From Neoscytalidium dimidiatum (lineage: Eukaryota > Ascomycota > Dothideomycetes > Botryosphaeriales > Botryosphaeriaceae): DNA of 64,000 bases. The number at the start of each line of letters is the position of its first letter. Positions within the stretch are counted from its first letter, which is position 1. Both the position numbers and the translations under genes were made by a program. A model generated the notes under the pieces. It saw only the letters and a list, made by a program, of their open reading frames with translations, ran no database searches and was not told the DNA's origin. Of the stretch, positions 32,598 through 44,341 are shown piece after piece. The DNA is taken from positions 620,001 to 684,000 of the forward strand of contig CM074706.1 in assembly GCA_037367355.1 (NCBI GenBank). The letters are read 5' to 3'.

Positions 32598-35500
32598 ATG
32601 CCAGAGATACTTGAGCCTGGCTCTGATTCGACCATGGCTGCCCCTGCAACAGTTGACGCTGCCAACGGCGCCGGCGACACATCTGCAGACGTCAAAGGCA
32701 AGCTCTCCCCACTCGATACACCAGGCGTTTGACGGTCTCCTAGTTCCCCGCTAACCTCTCACCACCCAGCAGCGTCCCCGCCCAATGCCAAAACCGACTC
32801 CTCGCAGCCTGCTCCTAATGCGACCTTCCCCCCGCCCAAGACCGACAAGCCCAGGCCGCATGTATGCGGCACATGCGGTCGCTCGTTCGCGAGGCTCGAG
32901 CACCTGAAGCGTCACGAGCGCTCGCACACAAAAGAGAAGCCTTTCGAGTGCCCGCAATGTACCAGGTGTTTTGCCAGGCGTGACCTGCTATTACGGCACC
33001 AGCAGAAGCTGCATCAGGCTGGGGCAGCGTCCTCAAGGCCCAGGAACGGGCGCCGCGAAAGCACTACGGGCATCCCTCCCAACGGTGCGGCAAACAGAGT
33101 GCGCAAGAACTCGATCGCAGGCACTGCGAATGGCGCCGTGGGAGCTGGAGGACCTACCGCTCGTCCCAGGGCAAACACCATAAGCCACATCGACGCCGGT
33201 GCCCTGAACAATCTCCTGGCTGCGCACAACACCACGTCGGCGAGGAGCCCTGGCATCCCCATGGGCCACGGCCATGGGCACAGCCATCACCCGAGCCTTT
33301 CGGGCTTCCCCGGCTCTCACAGCTTTGACTTTCGCGGAATGCAAAACACCATGGAGCATAGCAACCACCATGGCCTGCCAAAAATTGATACGCATCTGGG
33401 AATGGGCCTTGGTGGCGGCCTGCGGACCGCCCCCATCCCGGGGTTTGATCACATGATGGACCTAGACAAACTATTCGCATCTGGATCTACCATCAACCCC
33501 GCACAATTACACTTCAGTGGTTCGCTGGGTACGCCCGCTTCGCCTTTCGGGGCATTCCCTCCTTTCTCGACCAGCACTGGTATCGAGGAGGATGAGTTTG
33601 ACTGGATGGCTAGCCTGGACAACTCTCTCAACCTGAACGCAGGTTCGAATGAAAATGCTGTAGATGAATCGTCGCCTTCTGCCATCAGCACCGCGAGCCA
33701 AAGTGGTTTCAGCGAGGTCATGCTTGACGGGTCCAATCAAACGACGCAATCCACAAGCTCCATGTGGCAAGGCTCGCTGAATACGACGTCGATGATCGAT
33801 ACCAGCTCGATATCCATGGAGGCAATGAACGCCGTCTTCCCCGAACTCATGGATCCGCTGAACACCGTCTCCCCCAAGCAAATTCAGGATCAGAACAACG
33901 GGCAGGACATGTACATGTCTTCGCCCCCGCCGTTGAACTCCATGAGTCCAACCGCAGGCATACCTGGCATGCCCAATCAATACTTCCACCCGCCTGCCAC
34001 TTTCAACTCTGATAGCACAAGTATAGCTTCCTCTTCAGTCAACGGCAGCGCTCGCCAGAGCTCGGTGACCTCCGTCTCAACAGATTCAATCACTGATGCC
34101 ACTCGACAGTCTCTCCTCATGAGCTTGTCGCAGGCGATGAATTATAGTTCCAATCAGCGAAAGTATTCGCAGCCAGCTATCAGCTCGCCTCTATCGCCTG
34201 GGCTCCCCGCCATACCACCCACGCATATCCCTTCTCTGCCAAGCACTAGCGACCTTCAACGATTTGTCAACGCCTATATTCAGTATTTCCAGCCACACAT
34301 GCCTTTCTTGCACATTCCGACCCTCTCCTTCGATTCTCCCCTTTACTCAAGTAACCCGCGTGCCGCAACCTTTGGCCATGGAGGTACCGTCGGTGGCGGC
34401 GAATGCTTGATCCTTGCTATGGCGGCCATTGGGGCTCTCTACGAGTTCGAACATGGCGCTGGCAAAGAACTATTTGAAGCTGCAAAGAAGATGATCCTGT
34501 TCTATCTTGAGGAACGGCGGAGGGCAGATCTAGCAGCAGCCGTCAACGGCCTCAACCCGATGCACGACGCGGCCGGCCACACAACGCCTCTTTGGCTGGT
34601 GCAATCGATGTTACTCAACCTGATTTACGGCCATCAGTGCGGCGACAAACAGGCCAACGACGTCGCGTACACACATTGCGCTGCTCTGGTTAGCCTTGCG
34701 AAGGCTGCAAACCTCGACCAGCCTGTGGATGAGTCTGTCTCGCGTAACAACGGCGAGGGCGATGTCGACATGATTGATGAAGGCCAAGCCTCCAATCACT
34801 GGGCGAACCTCGATGAGCACTCACAATGGATCCGGTGGAAGACACAGGAAGAACGCAAGCGGACCTTGTACGCCGTGTTCGTGTTATCGAGTCTCACAGT
34901 CATCGGGTACAACCATGCTCCTCGAATTTTGAATTCTGAGTTACACTTGGACCTTCCGTGCGAGGAGGACTTGTGGGCCGCCGACAGCGCACAGGCATGG
35001 GTGACGATGGGTGGTCAACAGATCGCTTCGCAGAAGGGAATCTCCTTCGCTGACGCACTTACACATCTCCTCACAGCAAGTGAACGCCAGCGTACGGGTA
35101 TGCAAGGAGGTTCGATTTACCGCGACGAGTTTTCTGAAAGTGTTCTGAAGCCGAGCACCTTTGGATGCTATGTGCTAATCAACGCTCTCCATGTTTACAT
35201 TTGGGAGACGAGGCAGAGGCACAACGGCCGGCAATGGACCACGGCTGAGACCGAACAGATGCATAACCAGATCGAGCCTGCGCTGAAGGCTTGGCAAGCC
35301 GCTTGGAGAGCGAACCCTCACCACAGCCTGGAAAGACCCAATCCTTACGGCCCCCTTCCCGCCGATAGCATACCGCTACTGGATCTCGCGTATGTGCGTC
35401 TGTTCGTCAGTCTTGCTCGATCCAAGGAAGGGTTTTGGGCACGCGATTTCGACGCCATGGCCGAAGAGCTTGCGAGAGGCGACGAGATCATCCAGCACGC

Positions 35501-36227
35501 CGAAACGGATTCAGATGCATCTTCCGATGTTCACTCCGGTAGAAGCGCTGCGCCGAGCAGTTCTCCCGGGGGTATCAATGTTGCACCTCCGGATTTCTCT
35601 GATTCTGGCATGATGTCGAACGGCAACTTTTCTTCCGCTAAGTCTTCTAAACGAGAGCGCCACCTCCGCAAGGCAGCATTCTACGCTGCCGATTCGCTTT
35701 CGATGTCGGACAAGCTCGGCGTCACGTTTGCTGACTTCACATCGAGGGAGCTGCCCATCCAGTCCGCCATGTGCACCTTCGACTGCGCGCAAGTTTTGGC
35801 TGAATGGGTCGCTACCGTGCAGGAGCGCGTTGGTCGTTACATGGGCATTCTTGGAAAGACCGAGATCGATTACTCCCAAGTACCTGCGATCATGCTTCTG
35901 GAGGATGAAGACATCAAATTGCTGCAGAAAATTGCCGAGATCCTGAGCAATGCTGAGATGAAGATTTCCCTTGATTCTGGAAATATGGGCTCGTCTGCGG
36001 GGATCGGTCTCCCGGCTCTTAATAATTACGGATTTGGAAGCAAGCTTCTTCTGGTCACGGCATATATGTTGGAACATGCCGCTGTCTGGCCGGGTAAGTC
36101 GACGCAACCCAACACCTACGATCGATCAACCACTGACAGTTTCGTAGTTACGCATGTCATGGCTCGTGCGCTTGAGGCGCATGCTAACCATGTGCATGCT
36201 AGAGCTGAAAGCTCTGTTATCTCTTGA
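32598..36227 (+). CDS. C2H2 plus fungal-trans transcription factor, Adr1/AmdX type
   Basis: Nuclear regulator combining two Adr1-like C2H2 fingers with the fungal-specific regulatory domain. Adr1 and AmdX members control use of alternative carbon or nitrogen sources; the targets here are unknown. Exons are 32598-32697, 32770-36093 and 36148-36227, about 1167 residues. The fingers lie at about 64-118: [21 protein letters not shown] and [22 protein letters not shown], joined by a TKEKPFE linker. Residues 120-520 are Ser/Pro/Asn-rich. The fungal-trans domain starts near 520 ([22 protein letters not shown]). Intron 1 is best explained as a GC-AG intron (AAAG|GCAAGC, CTAAC branch, CCCAG), since no GT donor keeps the frame. 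Intron 2 is 54 bp, a multiple of three without stops. A second in-frame ATG (32634) has a stronger start context (ACCATGG), so translation may begin there. Confidence 0.88.
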
Positions 36228-39098
36228 TTGTGATACAGTCGTTATCGATCTTCGCAGCGCTTTATTCGCAAGTCGATGCCGTTACGCTCAAAAGTTCTCA
36301 CATTGTTTCTGCTCTCACGATTAATGCATCGACAAACGTTTGGTGGCCTTTGGCAGCTGCAAATGCGTGTATATGTACTGAGCATTGCAGCTTCAAGGCA
36401 TACTGCAGGCGCACTTTCGTCGAAAGACCTCGTACTTCGGATACCCTTTTGACGCCTTGTACATGTATGGTTCCGGGAGAAGGGTCCTTCGTCCACGTAA
36501 ATACAGCACATTCATGACTGGGTCACGATGAACGCCATGCGCCGCCAGGAAGAGGTGGCTAAGTCAAGCCAGCCGGTTTCGAAAAAAAAAAATCGGTTCT
36601 CGATTCGCTGTCGTATAATTACAAGGGGTGTGGTTCAATATTATGGCCATGGCCACTTTCTAACTCCTCCCGCGATTCAACGATTCCAAGGGTGGCTTCA
36701 GTTCCTGTAAGCGGGCCCTTTTCTCCCTTCATTGGCTGTCTCAGTCGGCCGGTGTATACATCAAACTGTCCTTCCCGAATTCATCTTATTCTCCGACATG
36801 CGAACGGAAGTTGACAGTAAACCCTGTCTCAAGGATTGGAAGGCGAAAATGGAGCGACTATTGTACGGATGATAATATGATCATCTCAAGAGGGATTCGT
36901 TGTGCTCGCTGAGTTCATACGTTCATTTTTGTCTCTTGCTCCGATTTCAGTACGGCCGCGCACAAGCATTCGCTGCAACGAACATCTCGTCATGCCAAAT
37001 GCTCAGGCTGGCACTTTCATTAGCTCCCTGCTCTTTCCATCGAGCCAACATCAGCTCTATCGTTGAGCTAGTCTACTACATCACCGATCTCTTTCCCTGG
37101 TGTCGTCCGTAGTTCTTTGATGTTTTTTGTTCTGTGCGAAGGTATGGATTGGGATTTTTCTACTTCAGCAGGCGACGCTGGTTGGGATTGATTGTTGGAT
37201 GGGATTGGTTGTCGGTTCTAGTGTTGGGTCATTTTGTTTCTGTTTCTTTACGAGCATGCTGGACTTGTTCCTGTGCTCTTGACATGTTCTTCGTCAACCA
37301 GGACGGTTCGTCGGAGCAGTGGTGTTTCACAGACTTGCCACTCTACTGAGTGGAGCTGTTGCCTACGTCTCGATGTCTTTTCCCCTGCATGCCTCGAACA
37401 GAGCTGGCATTGGAAAAGTGTGGCGTGTAAGGCAGGTGGAAAAGTTCAATAGTTTGGGAAACCTCTGGGAAAGTATGGACGGACATGACGTGGTTGATAG
37501 TAAGTGGATAGTGGAGACTTGACCAACCTGCTACGGTTATCAGAGACCACCATCTTGAAAATCAAAAGTGTCTTTTGCCTTGACATCCACTGCGCAAGTC
37601 CATCAGCCAGTTCATCGCAACCCGTGAGCAACACCATCCCAGTAATCATACAGAAGCGCTTGCCGATCACGAAACTATAATGATTCACTCGCAACCGTTG
37701 GACGGCGCATTGCTACTGCCAACCGTCCAATCCCATCTCGCGTAGCCGGTCAGCATGAGCTCATTATTCAGGGAGCATACCTAGCGCAACCGTCCGCTCT
37801 GAAAGAGTCGTGCCACCACCCATCACAAGGGAGTCTAATTTCAGTGGATCTTTGAGTTCTCTCACAAGACAGTCTGGCTGGCTTGTTCCTCACCGGTTAA
37901 CAGTATGTGCTAGAGCTCCGTTCCTTTTTTCGCCTCACCTCATTGAAGGGCGACCTACCCATAGCGCGTCCCACCGGGCCTTTCCCACCACCCATAAGCC
38001 GATCTCTCACGTGCCCAGACCAGTCCCGAATTAGCAAATGGAAGACGACGTTGTCAATATTGTGGATGGGGTTAGTGACATCTTATTCCCGTTGGTGTCG
38101 ACGATCCGGCCGTTTCTCGTTGAGGGGCTTTTCTCCCATTGCTTTTTTCCCTTCCCTTTCTCCTGTGGCGTTCTTCCTGGCCCGGTCCCTTTACCCCGGA
38201 CAAGGGGCGCGAAGAGAAAAAAAAAATGGGTGACGACTGACGCCACTCGCGCTGGCTTGCCTTGCTGGTGGTGGCTCATACGTCGTGCATGCATTGCATG
38301 CAACCTCGGAATCAGGATCCGGCCTCGGAGAAAGCAGTGTACGAAATGCGAGCGAGCGAGCGCCGAAAGCGGTTATAGTCGGTTAATCAAGGAAGGCTTC
38401 TTATTGATTTTCTGAGCGAACGGCATTAATAAAAGTTTGCTAAGACTCACTTGTAAATGAAAGCTCGAATCTTAGTGAAGGAGAAACTTCTCATGCATGA
38501 TTCTCAGAGGTAGCCTATTTGGGCCTAAGATATCCCGATGTGGCGCATCTGCAATGTAGTTAAGTAGACGCAGAGCATGCATACATGAAGGCAAAGCAAA
38601 GGCAAGTAATAGACGTTTCGCACCTTCATACGCAGACACGATGTCGTTAGAAATTCCCAAAAATTCGCGCCTAATATACCGTCCCCGACTCCCTTTGACC
38701 GTGAAAGTAGCCGATGGCACTTCGCGTCCGTTGCCGCGGTGCTGCGCCCCTCCCCCCCAGATCCCATGACGAACGTCCTTGGCTATGCAGTACAAACCGA
38801 ACAAAAGCAGATTGGAAAAGGCTATCGGGTATGATGCTCGCCAAGAATATCGCATAGCGCTCCCTGGACTGTTGAGTCCAGCGTCTCTCACTCAACGTCT
38901 ATTCCTGTAACTCTGCTCCACTTGTTTCTCCGCACGCTCTCCCTTCCAGGTGGAACTCCGTTTCCCGCCTCCACTCGGCAAGCTCTCGTCGTGCCGATAG
39001 TATTGTGGAGCAGCAAATCCTCCGTGGTCGGTTGGTTCTTGTTCCCGAAATGGTAATCCGAGAGCACTCGCATAGCTGGCTTAGTCGCGGTTCACGTT
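36228..39098. other. 2.9 kb spacer without a supportable gene
   Basis: This spacer lies between the 3' ends of the zinc-finger regulator (+) and the RING gene (-). Composition is mixed, with several T- and pyrimidine-rich patches. Frames are at most about 140 codons and carry no recognised motif or convincing exon chain. It should hold the two 3' untranslated regions. Confidence 0.6.
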
Positions 39099-40405
39099 TC
39101 ACGCCGGCGTAGTTGTCGTGTTGACGACTTTCTGGCGGCGCGGCTGGGTAGCAAGGCGTTGCTTGAAGAGAATCGGGATGATGTCAGTGGATTTATTACG
39201 CGACAAGGCTTTGCGGCAGACAGGGCACTGTGAGCGCTTGGGTTCGCCAGGACCCGCACGGGCTTCCCCGGCTATGAGAGCTTCCATGAGGCAAGTGTGG
39301 CAGAAAAAATGACCTATGGCGAGATGTCGTCAGTACCACGAACTCTACAGTACTTGGAAAGCGGAGGCGCGGCAACGAGAAGGAGGCGAGCAAGGTTCCC
39401 TTGCAGATTTAACGCTGTAGGAGAAGTGGGGATAGCAGAGAAAACAGACAGATACATACCACATGCAGTTGCAGTGAGATCCTTGGGCGTGTCCATGCAA
39501 ATGACGCATGTGAGATTCGACAGGCGCTGTGGAGCGTCGGCTCCGTTCTGCGATTGTTGCTGGGCCTTGACCTGTTCCGCACGCTGTTTCTGCAGTGCTT
39601 CGGCCAACGGAGTGTCATCATCAATCAAGTCTATTCGCTCAATCTCCTCGAACTCTGTGGTGGTGTTGCTGGGCCCGCTGCCGGCGGCTTGTTGTATGCT
39701 GCCACGCCTGGCATTGGTGCCGCTGCCGCCATTGCCATTGTCTCGCTTGGCTCGCTTCGGAGACGGACTGTGCGATACAAACAGTGGCGAACTCGCCTGG
39801 CGTTTGCGACGGCCGGCGGAAGGCATGGGCGAAGAGGATAACGAGACGGGTTCTATAGGGCTGTCGGCAGACTCGAGATCGAAAGGTATTTCGGCGGCGT
39901 GGAGGGTGCGGAGGGTTGAGCGCTCTTGACTTATAGGCGGGGTCTGCTCGCGGGTAAGGTCGACGTAGCCGTGGCCTGAGCGTATGCGTGGGCCGGGCTG
40001 TGTGTTAGGAGAGTGATAGTCTGCTGGCAGTGGCGGCGCTGATGATGGTGCATTGGACAGCTCTGGATGGCGACTGCTCGGAGCGGCGACGGCGGACGGT
40101 CGGCTATCTGACGCATCGTCTCCGGAGTTGAGGATGTGGGCGAGGAAGCTGGAGCGACTGGCTGCGAAGGCTAAGTTCGCAGATTGCTCGGCATGGGTCG
40201 AGTCCACGGAGTCGATGTCGGCATCGAGGTCATGTTGCATGTTCATCGGTGGCAGCGTCAGCTGCTGGATGGCCAGGCGGCGGCCGGGCGGTGAGGGTGA
40301 GGCAGGGCGAACGGCATCCCAGGACCATGACTGCGACAGGTGCGGGACTGCGGAGGACTGTTGATGGTGGTCGTCGTTGGAGGGAGCAAAGTGTCGGGCA
40401 GCCAT
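39099..40405 (-). CDS. RING-finger E3 ubiquitin ligase, SUMO-targeted (Slx8/RNF4-like)
   Basis: Probable nuclear ubiquitin ligase. Exons 39460-40405 and 39099-39313 (146 bp intron with GTATGT donor) give 386 residues. The C3HC4 RING uses C300, C303, C315, H317, C320, C323, C345 and C348 and is split by the intron after C315. Upstream are two SUMO-interaction-like motifs, YVDLTREQ and IDLIDDD (258-264), which is why I propose a SUMO-targeted ligase rather than a generic RING protein. A basic patch (SPKRAKRD) could be a nuclear signal. The rest is Ser/Pro-rich and disordered. The start at 40405 has a near-perfect context (GCCGCCATGG); the frame stays open upstream to an ATG at 40657, so an 84-residue longer form cannot be excluded. 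It is divergent from MIP1. Confidence 0.82.
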
Positions 40406-40809
40406 GGCGGCGAGAGAAGGCCGTGGAATGCGCAGGAGAGCGGCGGCAGACAGCGGCACTGGCACTGGCACTGGCAGGCAATCGAGCACACGGGAACAGC
40501 GTCGCGGGGGGATTCTGGTACAATCTCCTCCTCCCTGGGACTGCAATTGAGAGCTGAGTCTCCTGTATATGGCTGAAGCATGGGCAGCGCAGGGCGCCCG
40601 CTTCGTCTGGCCCTGCGGTGCACAGCTCTGGGCGCGCCCGGGCTGCAGCGAATCCACTCATGACGCGCGCGCCATTCTGAGAGATAGCTCCACCACCCGC
40701 ATTCCGCGATAACTCCACCGCGCTGCTTTTTCTTTCTCCAAGATCGCCATCGCCATCGCCATTGTCATTGCCATCGCCAGTCCGTCGCCGGGCACGAAAT
40801 GACTTCCCT
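40406..40809. promoter_or_regulatory. Shared divergent promoter of the RING ligase and MIP1
   Basis: The two start codons are 404 bp apart and face away. A GCCATC-type hexamer run at 40744-40778 lies just upstream of MIP1. If the longer RING-protein start (40657) is used, only about 150 bp of promoter remain. Confidence 0.6.
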
Positions 40810-43800
40810 ATGATGCCCTCTGCTATTCCCCGGCGCGTCGCCTTCTGGCATCCTGCACTCCTCTCGCCGCCTCTGCGCGCCCATTCGCGACCTTCGCCAT
40901 CATGCGCTGCGCGACGCCTTTTTGCGCAGCAGTCGCGGGGCGGCGATGAAAGCAGCCAGCGCCCCAGAAGTCTGCTTGGTACGCATACCCTGCTGATGCT
41001 ACCCCCTCAAACCCTCGGTGTGCCTGTTTGCTGACTGAGAGAGAAAAAAAAAAGTCTCGTCCGATGCCCGCTCCAACAGTGTAGGAGTCCAGCAGCTCAG
41101 CGCTCATGCGCATGAGCAGATTTTCCCCCGCGGAGTTCAGCCGCCGCCTCAAGAGCTGGTCGACCTCTCAATCGATCACCTCAAGCGTCACGATTTGTTT
41201 GGCAAGAACTTGGACTCCTCGCCACCCATCAGCTTCGATATGCCACCGCTCCAAGGCGAGTCCAAAACGCTGGACGAACACTTCTACAGGCTTGGCATGG
41301 ATTCTGCACAGCCTTACTTGAACTTAGCAATTGAATTTGTACTGAAGGGTCCGCCTGAGAGGCCGTCAACATGGCCTCGGGAGAGCGGGTGGTCCAAGTA
41401 CGTGGATGAGAAGGGGACCTGGGAAACTGTTGATTACCCAGACGAGCAGCTTTTAACCTTCGACGTTGAGGTCATGTGGAAGGAGACATCCTACGCTTGT
41501 ATGGCTTGCGCGGCAAGCCCCACTGCTTGGTACGTCTGGATATCACCTTGGCTGCTGGGAGAATCGGAAACGGACCGTCACCTCATTCCACTTGGAGACC
41601 CGAAAAAACCCAGGATCGTGGTTGGACACAACATTGGCTATGACAGAGCAAGGATAGCTGAAGAGTACAATCTGCGCCAGTCAAATACGTTTTTCATGGA
41701 TACAATGTCGCTGCATGTCGCTGTCAATGGAATGTGCTCACGTCAACGGCCCCAATGGATGAAACACAGGAAAGAGAGGGAGCTGAGGGACAAAATCGCT
41801 GCATCAGATGAGAATGTGGATCTTAATACACTGTTACAGTCGGGACAGCTCAGTGATGAAGAAGAGGAACTCTGGATAGGCAGGAGCTCGGTCAATTCGT
41901 TGCGCGACGTGGCCAAATTCCACTGCAGGATCACAATCGACAAGGCTCAGAGGGATCATTTTGGAGAGCTCGACCGTGCTGGAATCAAGGAGAAGCTGGA
42001 CGATCTTCTGATTTACTGTGCCGCCGATGTAGACGTCACTCATCGCGTGTACCAAAAGGTTTTCCCGCTCTTCCGCGACCTCTGTCCCCATCCAGTCAGC
42101 TTTGCGGCACTGCGTTTCATGGGGACTGAAATCCTTCCGATAAACGAATCCTGGTATGACTATATCCACAATGCCGAAGCAACTTATCAGAGGCTGTCCG
42201 CCGAAGTTCAGCAGCGGTTGGTGGACCTGGCAGAAAAGGCGCTGGAGGTGAAAGAGGATCCGGATCATTATCAGAACGACCCCTGGTTGAGCCAGCTGGA
42301 CTGGTCTGGCCAAGAGATCAAGATGGTCAAAGGGAAAAAGAAAGGAGACCCACCCAGGCCAGCTGCGCGGCAGAAGAAACCAGGCATGCCGCGATGGTAC
42401 AAGGACTTATTTCCCAAAAGTACTGGACCGATCAGTCTGACTACAAGGACTCGGATAGCCCCACTGCTTCTGCGGCTATCTTGGGATGGCTACCCACTTT
42501 TCTGGACTGATAAGTATGGTTGGACGTATCGCGTGCCTGTGCAGGGCACTGAAATGACGGACGAGATGAAGGCTTCTCTCTGCGATTTTTCGGAGGACAA
42601 AAACACTACTTTGCGCCTTGATCGGGATCATTACTATCTGAAAATACCCCACAAGGACGGGCCCACAGCCCGTTGCGCCAACCCGTTAGCGAAGAGTTAC
42701 CAGCAGTTCTTTGAGAACGGCCGGTTGACGTCTGAATACAAGTACGCGAAAGAAGCACTGGATATGAACGCCTCCTGTTCGTACTGGATTAGCGCCAGAG
42801 ACCGTATCCGGTCACAAATGGCTGTGTTTGACGGCGAAGCGCTTGCAAATAAGAAACTTCTCAATGAAGGCACGTCTGACAACAAGCTCGGTTACATTCT
42901 TCCCCAAGTCATCCCGATGGGCACCATCACGCGAAGAGCGGTTGAGAACACGTGGTTAACTGCAAGTAATGCCAAGAAAAACAGGGTCGGCTCGGAACTC
43001 AAGTCTATGGTCAAGGCACCACCTGGCTACTGCTTTGTAGGTGCTGATGTGGATTCAGAGGAGTTGTGGATCGCCAGTCTCATTGGCGATGCACAGTTCA
43101 AGTTGCACGGTGGGAACGCGATCGGGTTCATGACACTTGAGGGTGATAAGGCTGCTGGGACGGATCTCCACTCGAGGACAGCTAATATTCTGGGTATCTC
43201 GAGGAACGACGCGAAGGTCTTCAACTACGGCCGTATCTACGGAGCTGGCGTCAAGTTCGCTGCGACTCTGCTCAGGCAATTCAACCCGAGCTTAACAGAG
43301 GCTCAGACCACGGAGACCGCGTCGAAACTTTATCAAGAGACAAAGGGCAAAAAGACTACTCGAAGATCTCTTCAAGAGAGGAGCTTTTGGCGCGGTGGCA
43401 CGGAGTCGTTCGTGTTCAACAAGTTGGAGGACTTTGCTGAACAGGAAAAGCCTCGGACCCCTGTGCTGGGCGCGGGAATCACTGAGGCACTTACCAAGAA
43501 ACTCTTGACCAAGGGCGGCTTCATTACGTCTCGCATAAACTGGGCCATTCAGTCTTCCGGCGTTGACTATCTCCACCTCCTTATCATCTCCATGGACTAT
43601 CTCATTCGCCGCTTCAAGATTCAGGCGCGCCTCGCACTCACCGTGCACGATGAGATCCGTTATCTTGTCAAGGAAGAAGACAAGTATCGCGCAGCTCTGG
43701 CATTGCAGGTGTCTAACGTCTGGACTCGCGCAATGTTCAGCCAGCAAGTCGGCATCGACGATTTGCCTCAATCATGCGCGTTCTTCAGCGCGGTTGACAT

Positions 43801-44341
43801 CGACCACGTCCTGCGAAAGGAGGTCTACATGCCCTGCATCACTCCATCGCACCCAACGCCGATCCCACCCGGCGAAAGTCTTGACATACTCACGCTCCTC
43901 GGGAAGGGCGAGCAAGCACGTCTTGACCCGGAGGTCGTTCCAGACCCCGAAACAGAACCTAGGCCGGATCTGTTCGCCTACGAACCGAGGGAACCAGTAA
44001 TGGCTTCCTTGCAGAGCACTGCCAACCTCGCGTTCTTGCGTGCACAGATAACGGCGGACGACAAGGAGCTCGCCGAAATTGTGAAGAGTGTTCGTCCAAA
44101 GAAGGGACCTTCGCCCTCGGCCGCGTGGAGGGAGGCGCGGAAGAATGTCCCGAAGCCTCCGCATCAGCCGCAGGCTGCTCAGTTGATGCCTGTCGATTAC
44201 TACGACTGGGACCGCGCGTACTTCCGTCACCTCGAAAAGAGCAAGCCTGGTTGGGGCACCACACAACAGCAGCCGCGGCCGCAGCAGCCGCAACAACACC
44301 CTCCAGGTGCGGCCGGGTCGAGGAGTTTGGGGCGACTGTGA
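40810..44341 (+). CDS. MIP1: Mitochondrial DNA polymerase gamma catalytic subunit
   Basis: Family A DNA polymerase with 3'-5' proofreading that replicates mitochondrial DNA in the matrix. Exons 40810-40978 and 41055-44341 give about 1151 residues. The first 45 residues (MMPSAIPRRVAFWHP, then many Arg and Ser, no acids) form a mitochondrial presequence. VGVQQLSAHAHEQIFPRG starts the conserved part. Exonuclease motifs: FDVEV (Asp193, Glu195), VGHNIGYDRA and YCAADVDVTHRVY. Polymerase motif A is GADVDSEELW (Asp721), motif B is RNDAKVFNYGRIYGAG and motif C is VHDEIRYL (Asp922). All catalytic acids are present. The C-terminus is a Gln/Pro-rich tail. The 76 bp intron ends after a run of ten A residues, an unusual acceptor; it is chosen because it alone restores the frame without adding a lysine run. 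Two adjacent ATGs open the frame. Confidence 0.95.

Noticed and set aside
33641..33660. GGTTCGAAT resembling a tRNA B box
   Set aside because: It lies inside the coding sequence of the zinc-finger regulator; no A box, acceptor stem or anticodon arm fits around it. No other tRNA-like B box context was found.
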